Shown one piece after another: positions 44,448-55,826 of a DNA stretch of 64,000 nucleotides. The stretch's first letter is position 1; the number at the start of each line of letters is the position of its first letter. A program made the position numbers and the translations under genes. The notes beneath the pieces were generated by a model. It did not search any database, was not told the DNA's origin, and saw nothing but the letters and a program-made list of their open reading frames with translations. Source of the stretch: Panicum virgatum (Eukaryota > Streptophyta > Magnoliopsida > Poales > Poaceae); the NCBI RefSeq assembly GCF_016808335.1, contig NC_053139.1, positions 34,927,954-34,991,953 on the forward strand, given 5' to 3'.

Positions 44448-44452
44448 GTAGT

Positions 44453-45441
44453 TCCCATGTAATTTATAGCTTAATGTGTTGGTGGTGGGTGTGTGAGTTG
44501 TCAGCTACACAATCTGAAAATGTTGGGTGCTAGGTAGTTTTTAGATGTAAATGAAGTGTTTTAATTTTTCTGATTAATGAGAATATTTTTATTATCTACT
44601 CAGTTTGAAGTGCTGAATGCAGGAAAATGTGACTGAAAATGACCATCAGTTTTGGCTGCTGCTGCTGATTTCACATTAGAGTGGGCTCGCTCAGGCAATT
44701 AGCTGAATTCTAAGAGTTCAAATTGATCTACTTCACTTTTCGTTGCCTCCTTAACCTACACATGCATTTGAAAGGACACACACTTCACATTCACATTTAC
44801 ATTAGACAAGAAGCTTAATTCTAATAGCATGCACATACAAACAGACACAACAATAAAATATAAGTAAGAATTATATATATGCATAAAAAGACAGACAAGA
44901 GCTACAATACTTCCAGGCCAATGCAGAGGTTTTGCAAGTAGTACAAATCATTCATCACATTGCACAATTGTTCCTATTCTTTCTTACTAGATGCTAGATT
45001 AGAGTCTCACTTAATAGTAGCTTGTTTTCTCAGGCCACACAAAAAAGTACCGACCAAACAAAAAACAAGAGAGAGGTGCATTGCCTACTTCTTGTTGATA
45101 TATGAAGTAGCATAACATAACTGAGCAAGAAAATTGGGGAAAATACATACATCTGCCGAGCAGTCTAGTGTCGAATCAAAGATCGGCTCCGAGGTGCCGG
45201 CGCGGGAAGATCGCCATCAGCATGATCACGAGAAGGAAATAACCATCATCTGAAGCTCATTAATCATACGACAAACTCCAATTCAATCACCCAAAGTTCA
45301 GGAGCGTGAACAAAGAAATCCTCGTCACTAAAAGCCTCCCAACTAGTTGTATCATTCAGAAAAGAGCAGATGGAACTGAAATGTAAGATAATATGAATAG
45401 GAGTTCGTTCTTACATTCATACCGCATGCGACATATCCTTA
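44453..45441. other. spacer, AT-rich
   Basis: Continuation of the interrupted Harbinger remnant or flanking DNA. No ORF or repeat is recognised. Confidence 0.35.
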
Positions 45442-45472
45442 GAGCATCTCTAGCCCACCTCCTATTTGGGCC

Positions 45473-46478
45473 TGAAAGCATCTAGGCCCCTAATTCGAGT
45501 TTTGGTAATTAATGACAACAATTTGTGGATTAACAATTTCATTCGAGATAATGAGCATAGGTTGATCCACGGATGAAAGGAATTTGGTTGTGAACGTGTG
45601 AAGTTTGGAGATGATATGCAAAGCTCGGGCTCAAGACAAAGATATAAAATAGGGCTTTTGTATTTTGCCGGTCACAAGGCGTTTAGTGGATGAAAAGTGA
45701 CCGGATTTGTTGGATAGATAGCCGTACTATCAAGAGGGGTTGTGTACTCATGCTTGATGGGTCTTTAGTGCCATTTTGCTCAAAATGTCTAGGTGCATGC
45801 ATGAGGGCTAACGACGCTTTGACAAGATTTGAAAAGGAACAAGTTTGAGAGCTAACTGCACAAGCGCTGACAGTCCGCTCCATGGAGCGTGGACGGTCCG
45901 CACCCGTACCAGAGAGCATGTTTGATTCTGGTGGAAATTAGATGTGACTGGGGGACAGTCCGGCCCAGGTGGGCGGACGGTCCGGCGCTCTAACTCAAAA
46001 TGTACCAGAGAGGGTGTTTTTCTAGTTGGGCTTATGATCTGTGCTGAGGAAGGTCCGCCCCTGGGGCGCGGACGGTCCGCTGACTATTTGACAATTTGTA
46101 CCAGAGACATTGTTATCTCTGGTGGATTTCAAGGATGAACTGCGGACGGTCCGCTCCTGGGGCGCGGACGGTCTGCCGGCTAATTTCAAAGTTGTACCAG
46201 AGACGATATTCGTCTCTGGTGGTGTGGAACACTTAACTGCGGACGGTCCTCCAGGGCTGTAATGGCTAGTTCTGACACGCATTAAATGCACTCTGACTCA
46301 CTGGCTTATAACGGCGTACGGTCCGGTTTTTGAACAGCGGACGGTCCGCCACTTCGCAGAAAAGAGTGTAACGGCTAGTTTTTTAGGGGATGTCTATATA
46401 TACCCAATGCCCGGCCATTGGGTCTTTCTCTTGGCCATTTGGACTGCATACTTGACACTATAGAGCTAAGGCATCCCT

Positions 46479-46538
<60 letters not shown>

Positions 46539-47165
46539 TTTAGAGATTGCATTCTTGAGAGTGTGAGGTCTTCCTAGTGCATTGCATCAAGAGTTTGAGC
46601 TTTGTGGCACTAGGAAAACTTCAAGCAAGCGTCATCGACTTGTTACTCTTGGGAGTCGTCGCTCCCTAGACGGCTTGGAGAAGAGGATTTCGTGGAGGTC
46701 CTCCAAGGAGATTATTGAGGAGCCCCGATTTCGGTTGTGAGATGTCTTGTGCTCACCTCACCAGAGTGGTGAAGAGCAACTCTAGTGGAATTGAGATGTG
46801 GAGCGGTTCCTTGATTCAAGCCGGCTCAAGATCAAGAGGTTCTTGATAGAGGAGCGGTTGATTCTTGGAATCCACCTCAACGTGGATTAGGGGTGACCGG
46901 CAAGTCATCGACACCATGGGATAAATTCGTGTGTCAAGCTTGGTTACCTCTCTTGCTCACTTTAATTCTTGTTTTTACTTTGAGCAATTTACTTTTCTAG
47001 AACTTGATTTGTATCTTGTCACCCTAGGTTGCAAACCCATATAGAGATAGTAGTAGCATGACATAGGGCTTTCCTTTGTTACTAATTAAATTTCTCTAGT
47101 GTTATTGGTTTTAGATTTTAAACCGCCTATTCACCCCCCGTCTAGTCGGTGTTCTTGATCCTACA
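45473..47165 (+). repeat. 5' LTR of the SIRE-type element
   Basis: 1693 bp, TGAAAGCATCTAGG to GATCCTACA. U3 (about 45860-46350) holds GCGGACGGTCCGC palindromes (perfect at 46068, 46142, 46337; others degenerate), TATATATA near 46394, and a (CA)n tract at 46480-46534. Confidence 0.93.
46480..46534. repeat. CA microsatellite in the 5' LTR
   Basis: About 27 uninterrupted CA units. The 3' LTR has only about five at the same place (near 56859), so the tract expanded after insertion. Confidence 0.9.
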
Positions 47166-47167
47166 AG

Positions 47168-47179
47168 TGGTACCAGAGC
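47168..47179 (+). other. primer-binding site of the SIRE-type element
   Basis: TGGTACCAGAGC, two bases after the 5' LTR, complementary to initiator tRNA-Met. Confidence 0.9.
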
Positions 47180-47224
47180 TAAGTACTCCATTAATTGTGG
47201 ATTTAATTATCTTAGAGTAGAACA

Positions 47225-50200
47225 ATGACTAGTGATAATGGGATTCATGTTGGGAAGCCACCGTTCTTTGATGGGAACAATTATGATTATTGGAAGACTA
47301 GGATGTCGGCTCATCTCAAAGCCATGAGTAGAAAGCTATGGAGAGTAGTAAGTGATGGATATGTCATTTTGGACTCAATGAAATTGACACCCCTAGATGA
47401 GGAAAATGAGATACTAAATGATCAAGGGGTTAATGTGCTCTTTAGTGCTCTTGATGTGACTGAATTTAATAGAGTCAAGAGCCTCACAAATGCAAATGAC
47501 ATATGGAAGAAGCTCATGGAAATTAATGAGGGCACATCAAGTGTGAAGGAGGCCAAGTTATATTTGCTTAAGGGCAATTTTAGTGAATTTATCATGAAGA
47601 AGGATGCGAGTATAGCCGAGATGTTCAACCGGCTAAATGACATTGTGAATGACCTCAAGGGACTTGGATTTGAGGTACCGGATGCGAATTTCAACCACAA
47701 GTTTCTTAGATGTCTTCCGGAAAGATATGACACAATTGTGACCTTACTTGTAAGGTCAAATGTGAAGACCGCAACTCCCACACAAATATTGGGAGAAGTT
47801 CTCACCCATGACATGTTCAAGAAATCTCAAGATGAAGCTCATGGGGGAGAAATTGATATGAAAAAGAAAAGTGTGGCATTCAAAGCTCAAGATAGCAAAA
47901 ATGAAGAAGAAAGTGGGTGCCAAGAAGAAGAATCGGATGAGAAGATGGCTCTCTTTGTCAAGAGATTCAATAGAATGATGAGCAAGAAGAACTTTGGCAA
48001 GAGATGTCAATCATCAAGAAAAAATCCTTTTGTGGACAAGATTTGCTTCCAATGTGGTGAAGTAGGTCATATCATTATCAATTGTCCAAACAAGAAAGAT
48101 GACAAGAACAGGAAGGACAAGAAAAATGATGAAAAGAAGAAGAAGAAGTTCACCAAGAAGAAGAAGAATGGCCAAGCTTATTTTGTTGAATGGGATTCCG
48201 ATGCAAGCTCCGATGATGATGATGATGATGACAAGCCATCCAAGGGAGTTGCCGGGATCGCCATCAAGGAGGCTCCATCACTCTTCTCTACACCACATTG
48301 TCTTATGGCAAAGGGTGGTGCAAAGGTACAACAAGATGATGAACTTGATGAACTTTCATATGATGATTTTATTGAAATGCTCAATGATGCCGATGAATTC
48401 ATGACTACGGAAAAGGCTAAGTTAAAGGATTTGAAGTTGAAGTTTACTTCTCTTCAAGATTCCTATGAGGAGCTAAAGACTTCTCCTTAGAATCTAAAAA
48501 AACTCATGAGAAGCTTGAGGAAGCTCACAATACCTTGCTTAATCATGAAAGAAAAGCAACATTGAGCATTGGTGTTAGTTGTGATTTAATTGATGATAAA
48601 CCTTGTGGCTCTAGCTCTACTAGTTCTTCTTGCACCAAAATTGATAACCCATCTTGCAATGAATCTCTCATTATCGAAAATTATTTGTTAAAGAAAGAGA
48701 TTACTTGCTTGACTAATGATTTGAGAAAGTGCTATGATAGTAGAGCCAAGTTTAATCATTGTTGGGCAAGCCAAAAGTTCACCTTGAACAAGCAAGGGTT
48801 TGGATACATTCCTAAGAAAGGGAAGAAGGCTTTTGTGCAAACCAAAACTACTTTTGTGAAGAGTAGTGGTAAGTCATATTGTGAAAAATACAAGAAGGTT
48901 GGTCATGTTGAGAAGAATTGCATCAACAAGAAAGTCATATCCTTTGATTCAAGTTACATTCTTATGAGAAATTCAAATGGCAATGTTAGTGCAAAATTTG
49001 TTGGGATACCTATAGATGGTGCTAAAAAGAATGCCATTTGGGTGCCAAAAGTCTTGGTCACTAACGTTCAAGGACCCAAAAAAGTTTGGGTACCTAAAAG
49101 AGTTACTTCTTTTTTTAGGTGAATTACAAATCCGGAGGAAGACATTGGGTGCATGATAGTGGGTGCACTCAACACATGACTGGAGATCCAATGATGTTTT
49201 CCTCTCTAGATGAGAATGTGGTTGGCTATAGTGACATCATCTTTGGTGACAATAGCCGGGGCAAAGTCAAAGGAGTTAGTACAATTCCTATCTCAAGTGA
49301 TTATTCTCTTTCAAAAGTATTGTTGGTTGATTCTCTCAAGTTTAATCTCTTAGCGGTCACTCAACTTTGTGATTTTGGATATAAGTGTAGTTTCACTAAA
49401 GATGTTGTTGTAGTGACTAGCTTGGAAGGAAAAGATCACATCTTTACGGGATTTAGACATGAGGATGTATATCTTGTGGATTTTGCTACTAAAGAGGCAA
49501 ACTTGTCTACTTGCTTGTTCACTCAATCATCATTGGGTTGGTTATGGCATAGAAGGCTTGGTCATGTTGGTATGAAGCAACTCAACCGATTTTTGAAGCA
49601 TGATTTAGTAGTTGGCTTGAAGAATGTGAAGTTTGAAAAAGATAAGTTATGTAGTGCATGTCAAGCCGGAAAACAAGTTGCAAATACTCATTCCACTAAG
49701 AGTGTCATGTCAACCGAGAGACCATTGGAATTATTGTATATGGATTTATTTGGTCCTACAACATATAGAAGTATTGGTGGGAATTGCTATTGTCTTGTGG
49801 TAGTGGATGATTACACAAGATATACATGAGTTTTCTTTCTTCATGACAAGGCCGATACATATGACACATTCAAGAAATTCTTGACAAGGGCTGAAAATGA
49901 ATTTGAGCTCAAGGTGAATAAAGTTAGGAGTGACAATGGAAGTGAGTTTAGAAACACAAGAGTTGAGGAATGGTGTGATGAGAAAGGAATCAAGCATGAA
50001 TTCTCAACCAAGTACACTCCGGAACAAAATGGTCTTGTTGAGAGTAAAAATAGAACCTTGATTGATATGGCAAGATCAATGCTCTCCGAATACAATATTT
50101 CGGATAGCTTTTGGGCCGAAGCAATCAACACGGCTTGTCATGCCTCTAATAGATTGTATTGACATAGATTTCATAACAAGACCCCATATGAGTTGCTCTT

Positions 50201-52366
50201 TGGAAGGAAGCCGAATATCTCATATTTTAGAGTGTTTGGCTGCAAATGCTATATTCTCAAGAAGGGAACTCGATTATTAAAGTTTCAAAGCAAATGTGAT
50301 GAGGGTTTTCTTCTTGGGTATTCATCTTGTAGCAAGGCTTATTGGGTCTACAACAAAATACATGGCATTGTTGAAGAAGCATATGATGTTGAGTTTGATG
50401 AAACCAATGGGTCTCATAATGAACAAGAAAATCCTGATGATGTGAGAAGTGATGGTTTGAGAAATACAATGAAAAATATGTCAATTAGTGATATTAGACC
50501 AAGAGAAGAAGATGAAGATGAAGATGGTCCTTCTATCTCTGTTAGAGTTAATCCCTCAACTTCTATCTCAAATGATCAAGCACAACCAATTGTACAAGAT
50601 TTAAGTAATGATGATTCTCAAGTACAAGATCAAGTTAGTTCATCTAGTGCACATTCTCCATCAACTCAAGAACCCATTGTTCCTCAAAGAATTCATCATG
50701 TTCTTGCAAAGGATCACCCGGTGGATCAAATCATGGGTAATATTAGTAAGGTTGTCCAAACTCGATCTCGCATTGCTTCATTTTGTGAACATTATTCTTT
50801 TGTATCTTTTCTTGAACCTAACCGTGTAGATGAAGCATTGAGAGATCCGGATTGGGTGAATGCTATGCATGAAGAATTAAATAATTTCACCCGGAATCAA
50901 GTTTGGGATCTAGTTGAGAGGCCCAAGAATTATAATGTCATTGGCACTAAATGAGTCTTTAGAAACAAGCAAAATAAAGATGAAATGGTTGTGAGAAACA
51001 AGGCAAGATTGGTGGCTCAAAGGTTCACTCAAGTCGAATGTTTGGATTTCGGTGAAACTTTTGCCCCCGTTGCTAGACTAGAAGCTATTAGAATCTTATT
51101 AGCTTATGCTTGCTCTCACAACATTAGTTTATGCTTGCTCTCACAACTTTTTCAAATGGATATGAAAAGTGCTTTCTTGAATGGCAAGATTAGTGAACTA
51201 TTTTTGTTGTGCAACCTCCCAGTTTTGAAGATCCCAAGAAGCCAAATCATGTATACAAGCTCTCTAAAGCTCTTTATGGTCTTAATCAAGCTCCACGAGC
51301 TTGGTATGAAAGATTGAGGAATTTTCTTATCTTTAAGGGCTTCAAAATTGGTAAGGTTGACACTACTTTGTTCACTAAATCAATTGGTAAAGATTTGTTT
51401 ATTTGTCAAATTTATGTTGATGATATTATCTTTAGTTCAACTAACCCAAGTTTTTGTGAGGAATTTGGTGAAATGATGTCTAGGGAATTTGAGATGTCCA
51501 TGATTGGTGAATTGAGTTTCTTTCTTGGACTTCAAATCAAGCAACTCAAGGAAGGCACCTTTGTGTGTCAATCAAAATATGTGAAGGATATCTTGAAAAA
51601 ATTTGGTATGGAAGATGCAAAACCAATCAAGACTCCTATGGCCACGAATGGGCATCTCGACCTAGATAAGGGAGGTAACCCGGTTGACCAAAAGCTTTAC
51701 CGTTCTATGATTGGTAGTTTGCTTTATTTGACCGCATCTAGGCCCGACATCATGTTTAGTATTTGCATGTGTGCACGATTTCAAGCCACACGTAGAGAAT
51801 GTCATTTGACCGCTGTCAAAAGGATCTTGAGATACTTGAAATATACTCCTAATATTGGCTTATGGTATCCCAAGGGTGCTCATTTTGATTTGGTTGGATT
51901 CTCAGATTCGGATTATGCGGGGTGCAAGGTTGATAGGAAGAGCACTTCCGGTGGTTGTCAATTTCTTGGTAGGTCTCTTGTTTCTTGGTCTTCAAAGAAA
52001 CAAAATTCCGTAGCTCTTTCAACTGCCGAAGCGGAATATATTTCGGCCGGAAGTTGTTGTGCACAATTATTATGGATGAAGCAAACTCTTCTTAATTTTG
52101 GTGTGAAGATTGATGAAATTCTATTATTGTGTGATAATGAAAGCACCGTGAAAATTGCAACTAATCCGGTTTAACATTCAAGGACCAAGCATATTGATAT
52201 CCGTCATCATTTTCTTAGAGATCATGTGAACAAGGTTGATATCAAGATTGATGGTATTGGCATGGATGATCAATTAGCCGATATATTTACCAAGCCTTTG
52301 GATGAATCTCGATTTTGCAAGTTAAGAAATGAGCTTAATATCATTGACTTCTCAAATGTGGCTTGA
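47225..52366 (+). pseudogene. SIRE-type Copia gag-pol, multiply broken
   Basis: Gag starts at 47225 with FDGNNYDYWKTRMSAHL and has a CCHC knuckle (CFQCGEVGHIIINC), then Lys- and Asp-rich tracts. Protease WVHDSGCTQHMTGD is at 49140, integrase RSDNGSEFR at 49929, reverse transcriptase YVDDIIF at 51414, RNase H SDSDYAG and STAEAEY near 51900-52030; the end is ADIFTKPLD and a stop at 52364. Frameshifts lie near 48490-48530, in a T-run near 49110, and near 51200. Stops: TGA at 49827 and 50952 (Trp expected), TGA at 50160 and TAA at 52172 (Gln expected). Confidence 0.92.
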
Positions 52367-53136
52367 AAACTAGCACATGTGGCATATGGTTCTTTCATGC
52401 ATTCTTTGTTTCTATTTTTTAATTTTTGGAGCATTTTTTGAGCCATTTATGAGTTTTCATGGTTTAACTTGATTTATTTTTTATTTATCATTCTTACTCA
52501 CTCATATGAGTCTTTGGATGGTGTTTATGCTAGTTTTTAGATTTTTGGAATTTTATTTGAGCAATGATCCCAATTCAAAGTTGAAATTATGAAAGTTGGC
52601 AAAATTCTGGGCTGCCTGTAATTTGGTAGAGCGGACGGTCCGCGGATAAGAGGCGGACAGTCCGCCATTCATGAAGTTTTTCACCAGAGGCTCTGATCAG
52701 CAGAAAATTGAAGCGCGGACAGTCCGCCCATGGACCGCGGACGGTCCGCCAGATGCACTGGTAAGCTTCGGATACACCGATGGGTTGTTTACTGATCAAG
52801 TCGCGGACGGTCCGCCAGGTCCGCGGACGGTCCGCAGTTCATGAGAAAAATTGAACAGAGTCAGTTCTAGTCGGGTTTGGATCAGATTTTTCCAAAGGCG
52901 AACGGTCTGCCACGGAAACGCGGACGGTCCACGCTTGGACAGATTTGTGGGGTCTGCTAGACTTGACTTATAATATGTGTCCCTCTCACTCCCCCACCAA
53001 ACCGCACACACCTCATCCAAAAGCCATAGCTCTCTCTCTCTCAAGCATGTGGAAGAAGATCTCAAGGGAGAGGACTTTTGTCATGGTTCCCGGATGGTCC
53101 GAGCACATCCCCGGACACTCCGCGACATTCTAGACC
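52367..53136 (+). promoter_or_regulatory. putative internal promoter of the SIRE 3' ORF with palindrome array
   Basis: After pol, 52626-52940 carries perfect GCGGACGGTCCGC at 52631, 52737, 52803 and 52823 plus degenerate copies, followed by TTATAATATG (about 52968-52977) and a CT/CA-rich leader (CCCTCTCACTCCCCCACC) before an ATG at 53137 in good context (ACCATGT). This repeats the LTR U3 pattern of palindromes upstream of a TATA box. Promoter activity is inferred. Confidence 0.55.
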
Positions 53137-55217
53137 ATGTCCTCTCGGTACTTCGTCAAATCTCTAACTCTTGTTCATGGATTTCATCATTGTAAAGAGT
53201 TAGGGTTAAGGGCTCTGATCTGTTTTTGGGCCATGGATTCTTGAAAATACTTGGGGGATCTTGTTCCTAGTGATGAGGAGGAACTATGGTTAAATTTTGG
53301 TTGGTGGATTTGATCTAGAACTCATAATATGGATGAATCAAAGTTTGGGGCGATTTTGGGCTCTCTGCGCATAATACGCAAGAACAGATGCATCGCGGAC
53401 GGTCCGCGCCTGGCTGGCGGACGGTCCGCCGTTAGGCAGAATCAGCACATGGACGCGGATAGTCCGCGTTCTTCATGCGGACGGTCCGCTAGTGCACAGA
53501 ATGGCTGATTCTTGTTCTCTTGTGATGATCTTACTTGGCTTGGATATTATACTTGAATATATGAATATTATGATTGATTATTGATCTCAGGCCACCCCGG
53601 AATACCCTCAAGGCCATTACTTCCAAAATCAAAAAGGCTGTGTCTTCCAAAAGACAAAGAGACAGTGATGACTCTGATGATGTGGACTACGCTCCCAATC
53701 TCAGTGAGATGGCTGCAGCATCTTCAGTGGGTGATATTGGTGATGAATCTTCAGAGGAAGAGACTGAGAAAGTTGAGGATGATGTTACAGATCTGATGGG
53801 GCTAGATCTTCCTAGCCGACAGTGGACTGCTGAGAGCTATGCCAATGCTAAAGCAGTGAATCAGTTCAACTTGCCTCGGGACATCAACATCCTCTTCTTC
53901 AAAACTGAGATACAAAAAGATGCTTACTTTAGTCATCTAGTTAAGAAGAATGTATTCAAACATCAGATCATTGACCTAGGCTATATGAGATCACAACAAG
54001 TCATGTCTGATCCAGTGGATAGATTTGAGCAAATGGAGTTAGCAAATTTTCTGCAGCATAAGTGTGATTGGAATGAAACAGTCATACGTCAGTTCTATGC
54101 CACCCTAGAGATCAACATGGTTGAGAAAACATTTTGGTGGACAACTGGCAAGAGAACCTATTATGCTACATTTGCACAGTTTGCTGAGGCTAATCAGTTG
54201 GATTATGATTTCATCACTAGTGAGCAAAGTGTGAATGTTGTGTTAGAAAACCTTCTAGATGAGAATGACTACCCCATGTACTATGAGCCTGCACATCTTG
54301 GTATTGCTAGATGCTTTGGGGGCATTCAGGGTCTGAGGCATCATCCTGGTGTGATTAATAAAATTGTCAGAGTCACATTCATGCCTAAGGGTGGCAACAA
54401 GGACAAGATTAGAGGGCTCTATTGGAATGTGATATCTCATATCATGAATGGAAATAGAATAAATGTCATTACTCTTATTATGGATCAGCTTGCAGATTTA
54501 AGACTTAACATGGAGATGAACTTATATTTTGCTCCATATATTATGTCCATCATCAACGTCAAGTCTAACTTCAGAGGGATATGTGAGAGTAAGCACACTC
54601 CTTTCAGGCCATTCAAGAATGACATTGCTTTTCTTTTGAGGCCTTTGACTCCTTTCCCTGGAAATGATATGGATGCTGAAGCATAGGGGCAGGATGGTGA
54701 TGATGATAGTGATAATGATGCTCACATGGGAGCAACTGCAGCTCAGCATGCCATGCCACCACCACAGCCTCCAGTACAGCAGTAGTGGGCTCCTCCAGCT
54801 GGTTACTTTGACCCTTACTTTGCATCCATGCAAGAGAGCATGTCCTCTCAGATTGCGGGGTTGGCTAGCCAGATGCAGAGTCAGATGAACCTCAACTTCC
54901 AGAACATACAGCAGCAGATGTTCCAGCCCATGATGGCTCAGAGGCAGGGGGTTCAGCAGAGTTTACACTCAGACATAGCAGCTCTTGACTCACGCTTTAA
55001 GGATTTGCCTTCTTTTGAGCAGTTTGAGCAGCTTGAGCAGAGGCAGCAGCATCTAGAGCAGCGCTTTGATACTTTCAACACAGCCTTCACCAGGTTTTCT
55101 GACCACTTCTACTCAGTGTTTCCGGCTCCAGTGCCGCCTCCAGAGTTCTACCGCACCAGCCGTTCTACCCACCGCCACCTCCTCCACCGCCGATGGATTG
55201 ACGTTTTTGGAAATTGA
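53137..55217 (+). CDS. extra 3' ORF of the SIRE-type element, intron-containing, two in-frame TAG codons
   Basis: Proposed exons 53137-53147 and 53591-55217, with GT at 53148 and TTGATCTCAG ending at 53590; the junction keeps the frame, and exon 2 alone is open from 53574. The product begins basic (SKIKKAVSSKRQRD), then has an acidic Ser-rich stretch and a globular region (QFNLPRDINILFFKTEIQKD, WNETVIRQFYATLEINMVEK, WWTTGKRTYYATFAQFAEAN) like the plant-transposon-associated domain found in several grass elements. After TAG codons at 54684 and 54783 the same frame continues into a Gln/Met-rich coiled coil (MQESMSSQIAGLASQMQSQM) and stops at 55215. It sits where SIRE elements carry an env-like ORF, but I see no signal peptide or membrane segment. 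About 545 codons in all. Confidence 0.65.
53148..53590 (+). other. putative intron of the SIRE 3' ORF, carrying further palindromes
   Basis: Bounded by CTCTCG|GTACTT and TTGATCTCAG|GCC, with TTGATTATTGAT before the acceptor as a plausible branch region. It contains perfect GCGGACGGTCCGC copies at 53395, 53417 and 53477. Confidence 0.45.
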
Positions 55218-55826
55218 TGCCAAAGGGGGAGAAGGAGCTTTGGAGCTTTGGAGTGCTTGGATCTAGGGGAGCTCATGGACTTCACATGGAAATCATTCGC
55301 TTTCGGCTTCCGCTTGCTACTCGTGTTTATTTGTGTTGAACTATTGCATTACATATTTATGATTTGTGTCTTGCATGAACTCGGTTTGTGATTTGTGGTT
55401 GGATTTGAATATTTGGTTTGTAATGTGTGATGAACTATGTTGATTTGTGTTACTCTTATCTACTTATGTTCATCTTGTGGTTGCGAGGTTGTGCTAACTA
55501 AGCTAAAATTCATATCATATATATATCATGTATCTTGTATGCCTCGATTTCCACTTGTAGGGGAAACTCCGTCAAATTTTTCAAATTATATATATGTGCT
55601 GTTGGTATTCATTCAAATTTATATGCACATATTAAGGGGGAGTTCTCTCTACTCATCGAACTTGGTGAATTTATTTATACCATATTCTGAAATTTTCAAG
55701 AAAAATGAGTAAGTTCTTCCAAAGTTCAATTCCAAGTCCATCTTATGCCTAGTGTATAAAGTTGACTTAAATACTTTTATCACTCTAAAATTTAGTGTTG
55801 TCATCAATTACCAAAAAGGGGGAGAT
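55218..55826. other. 3' untranslated part of the SIRE-type element
   Basis: AT-rich sequence ending in the polypurine tract AAAAAGGGGGAGAT directly before the 3' LTR. No ORF is supported. Confidence 0.7.

Noticed and set aside
53574..55217. Envelope glycoprotein gene
   Set aside because: Position fits the env-like ORF of SIRE elements, but no signal peptide, membrane anchor or cleavage site is visible.
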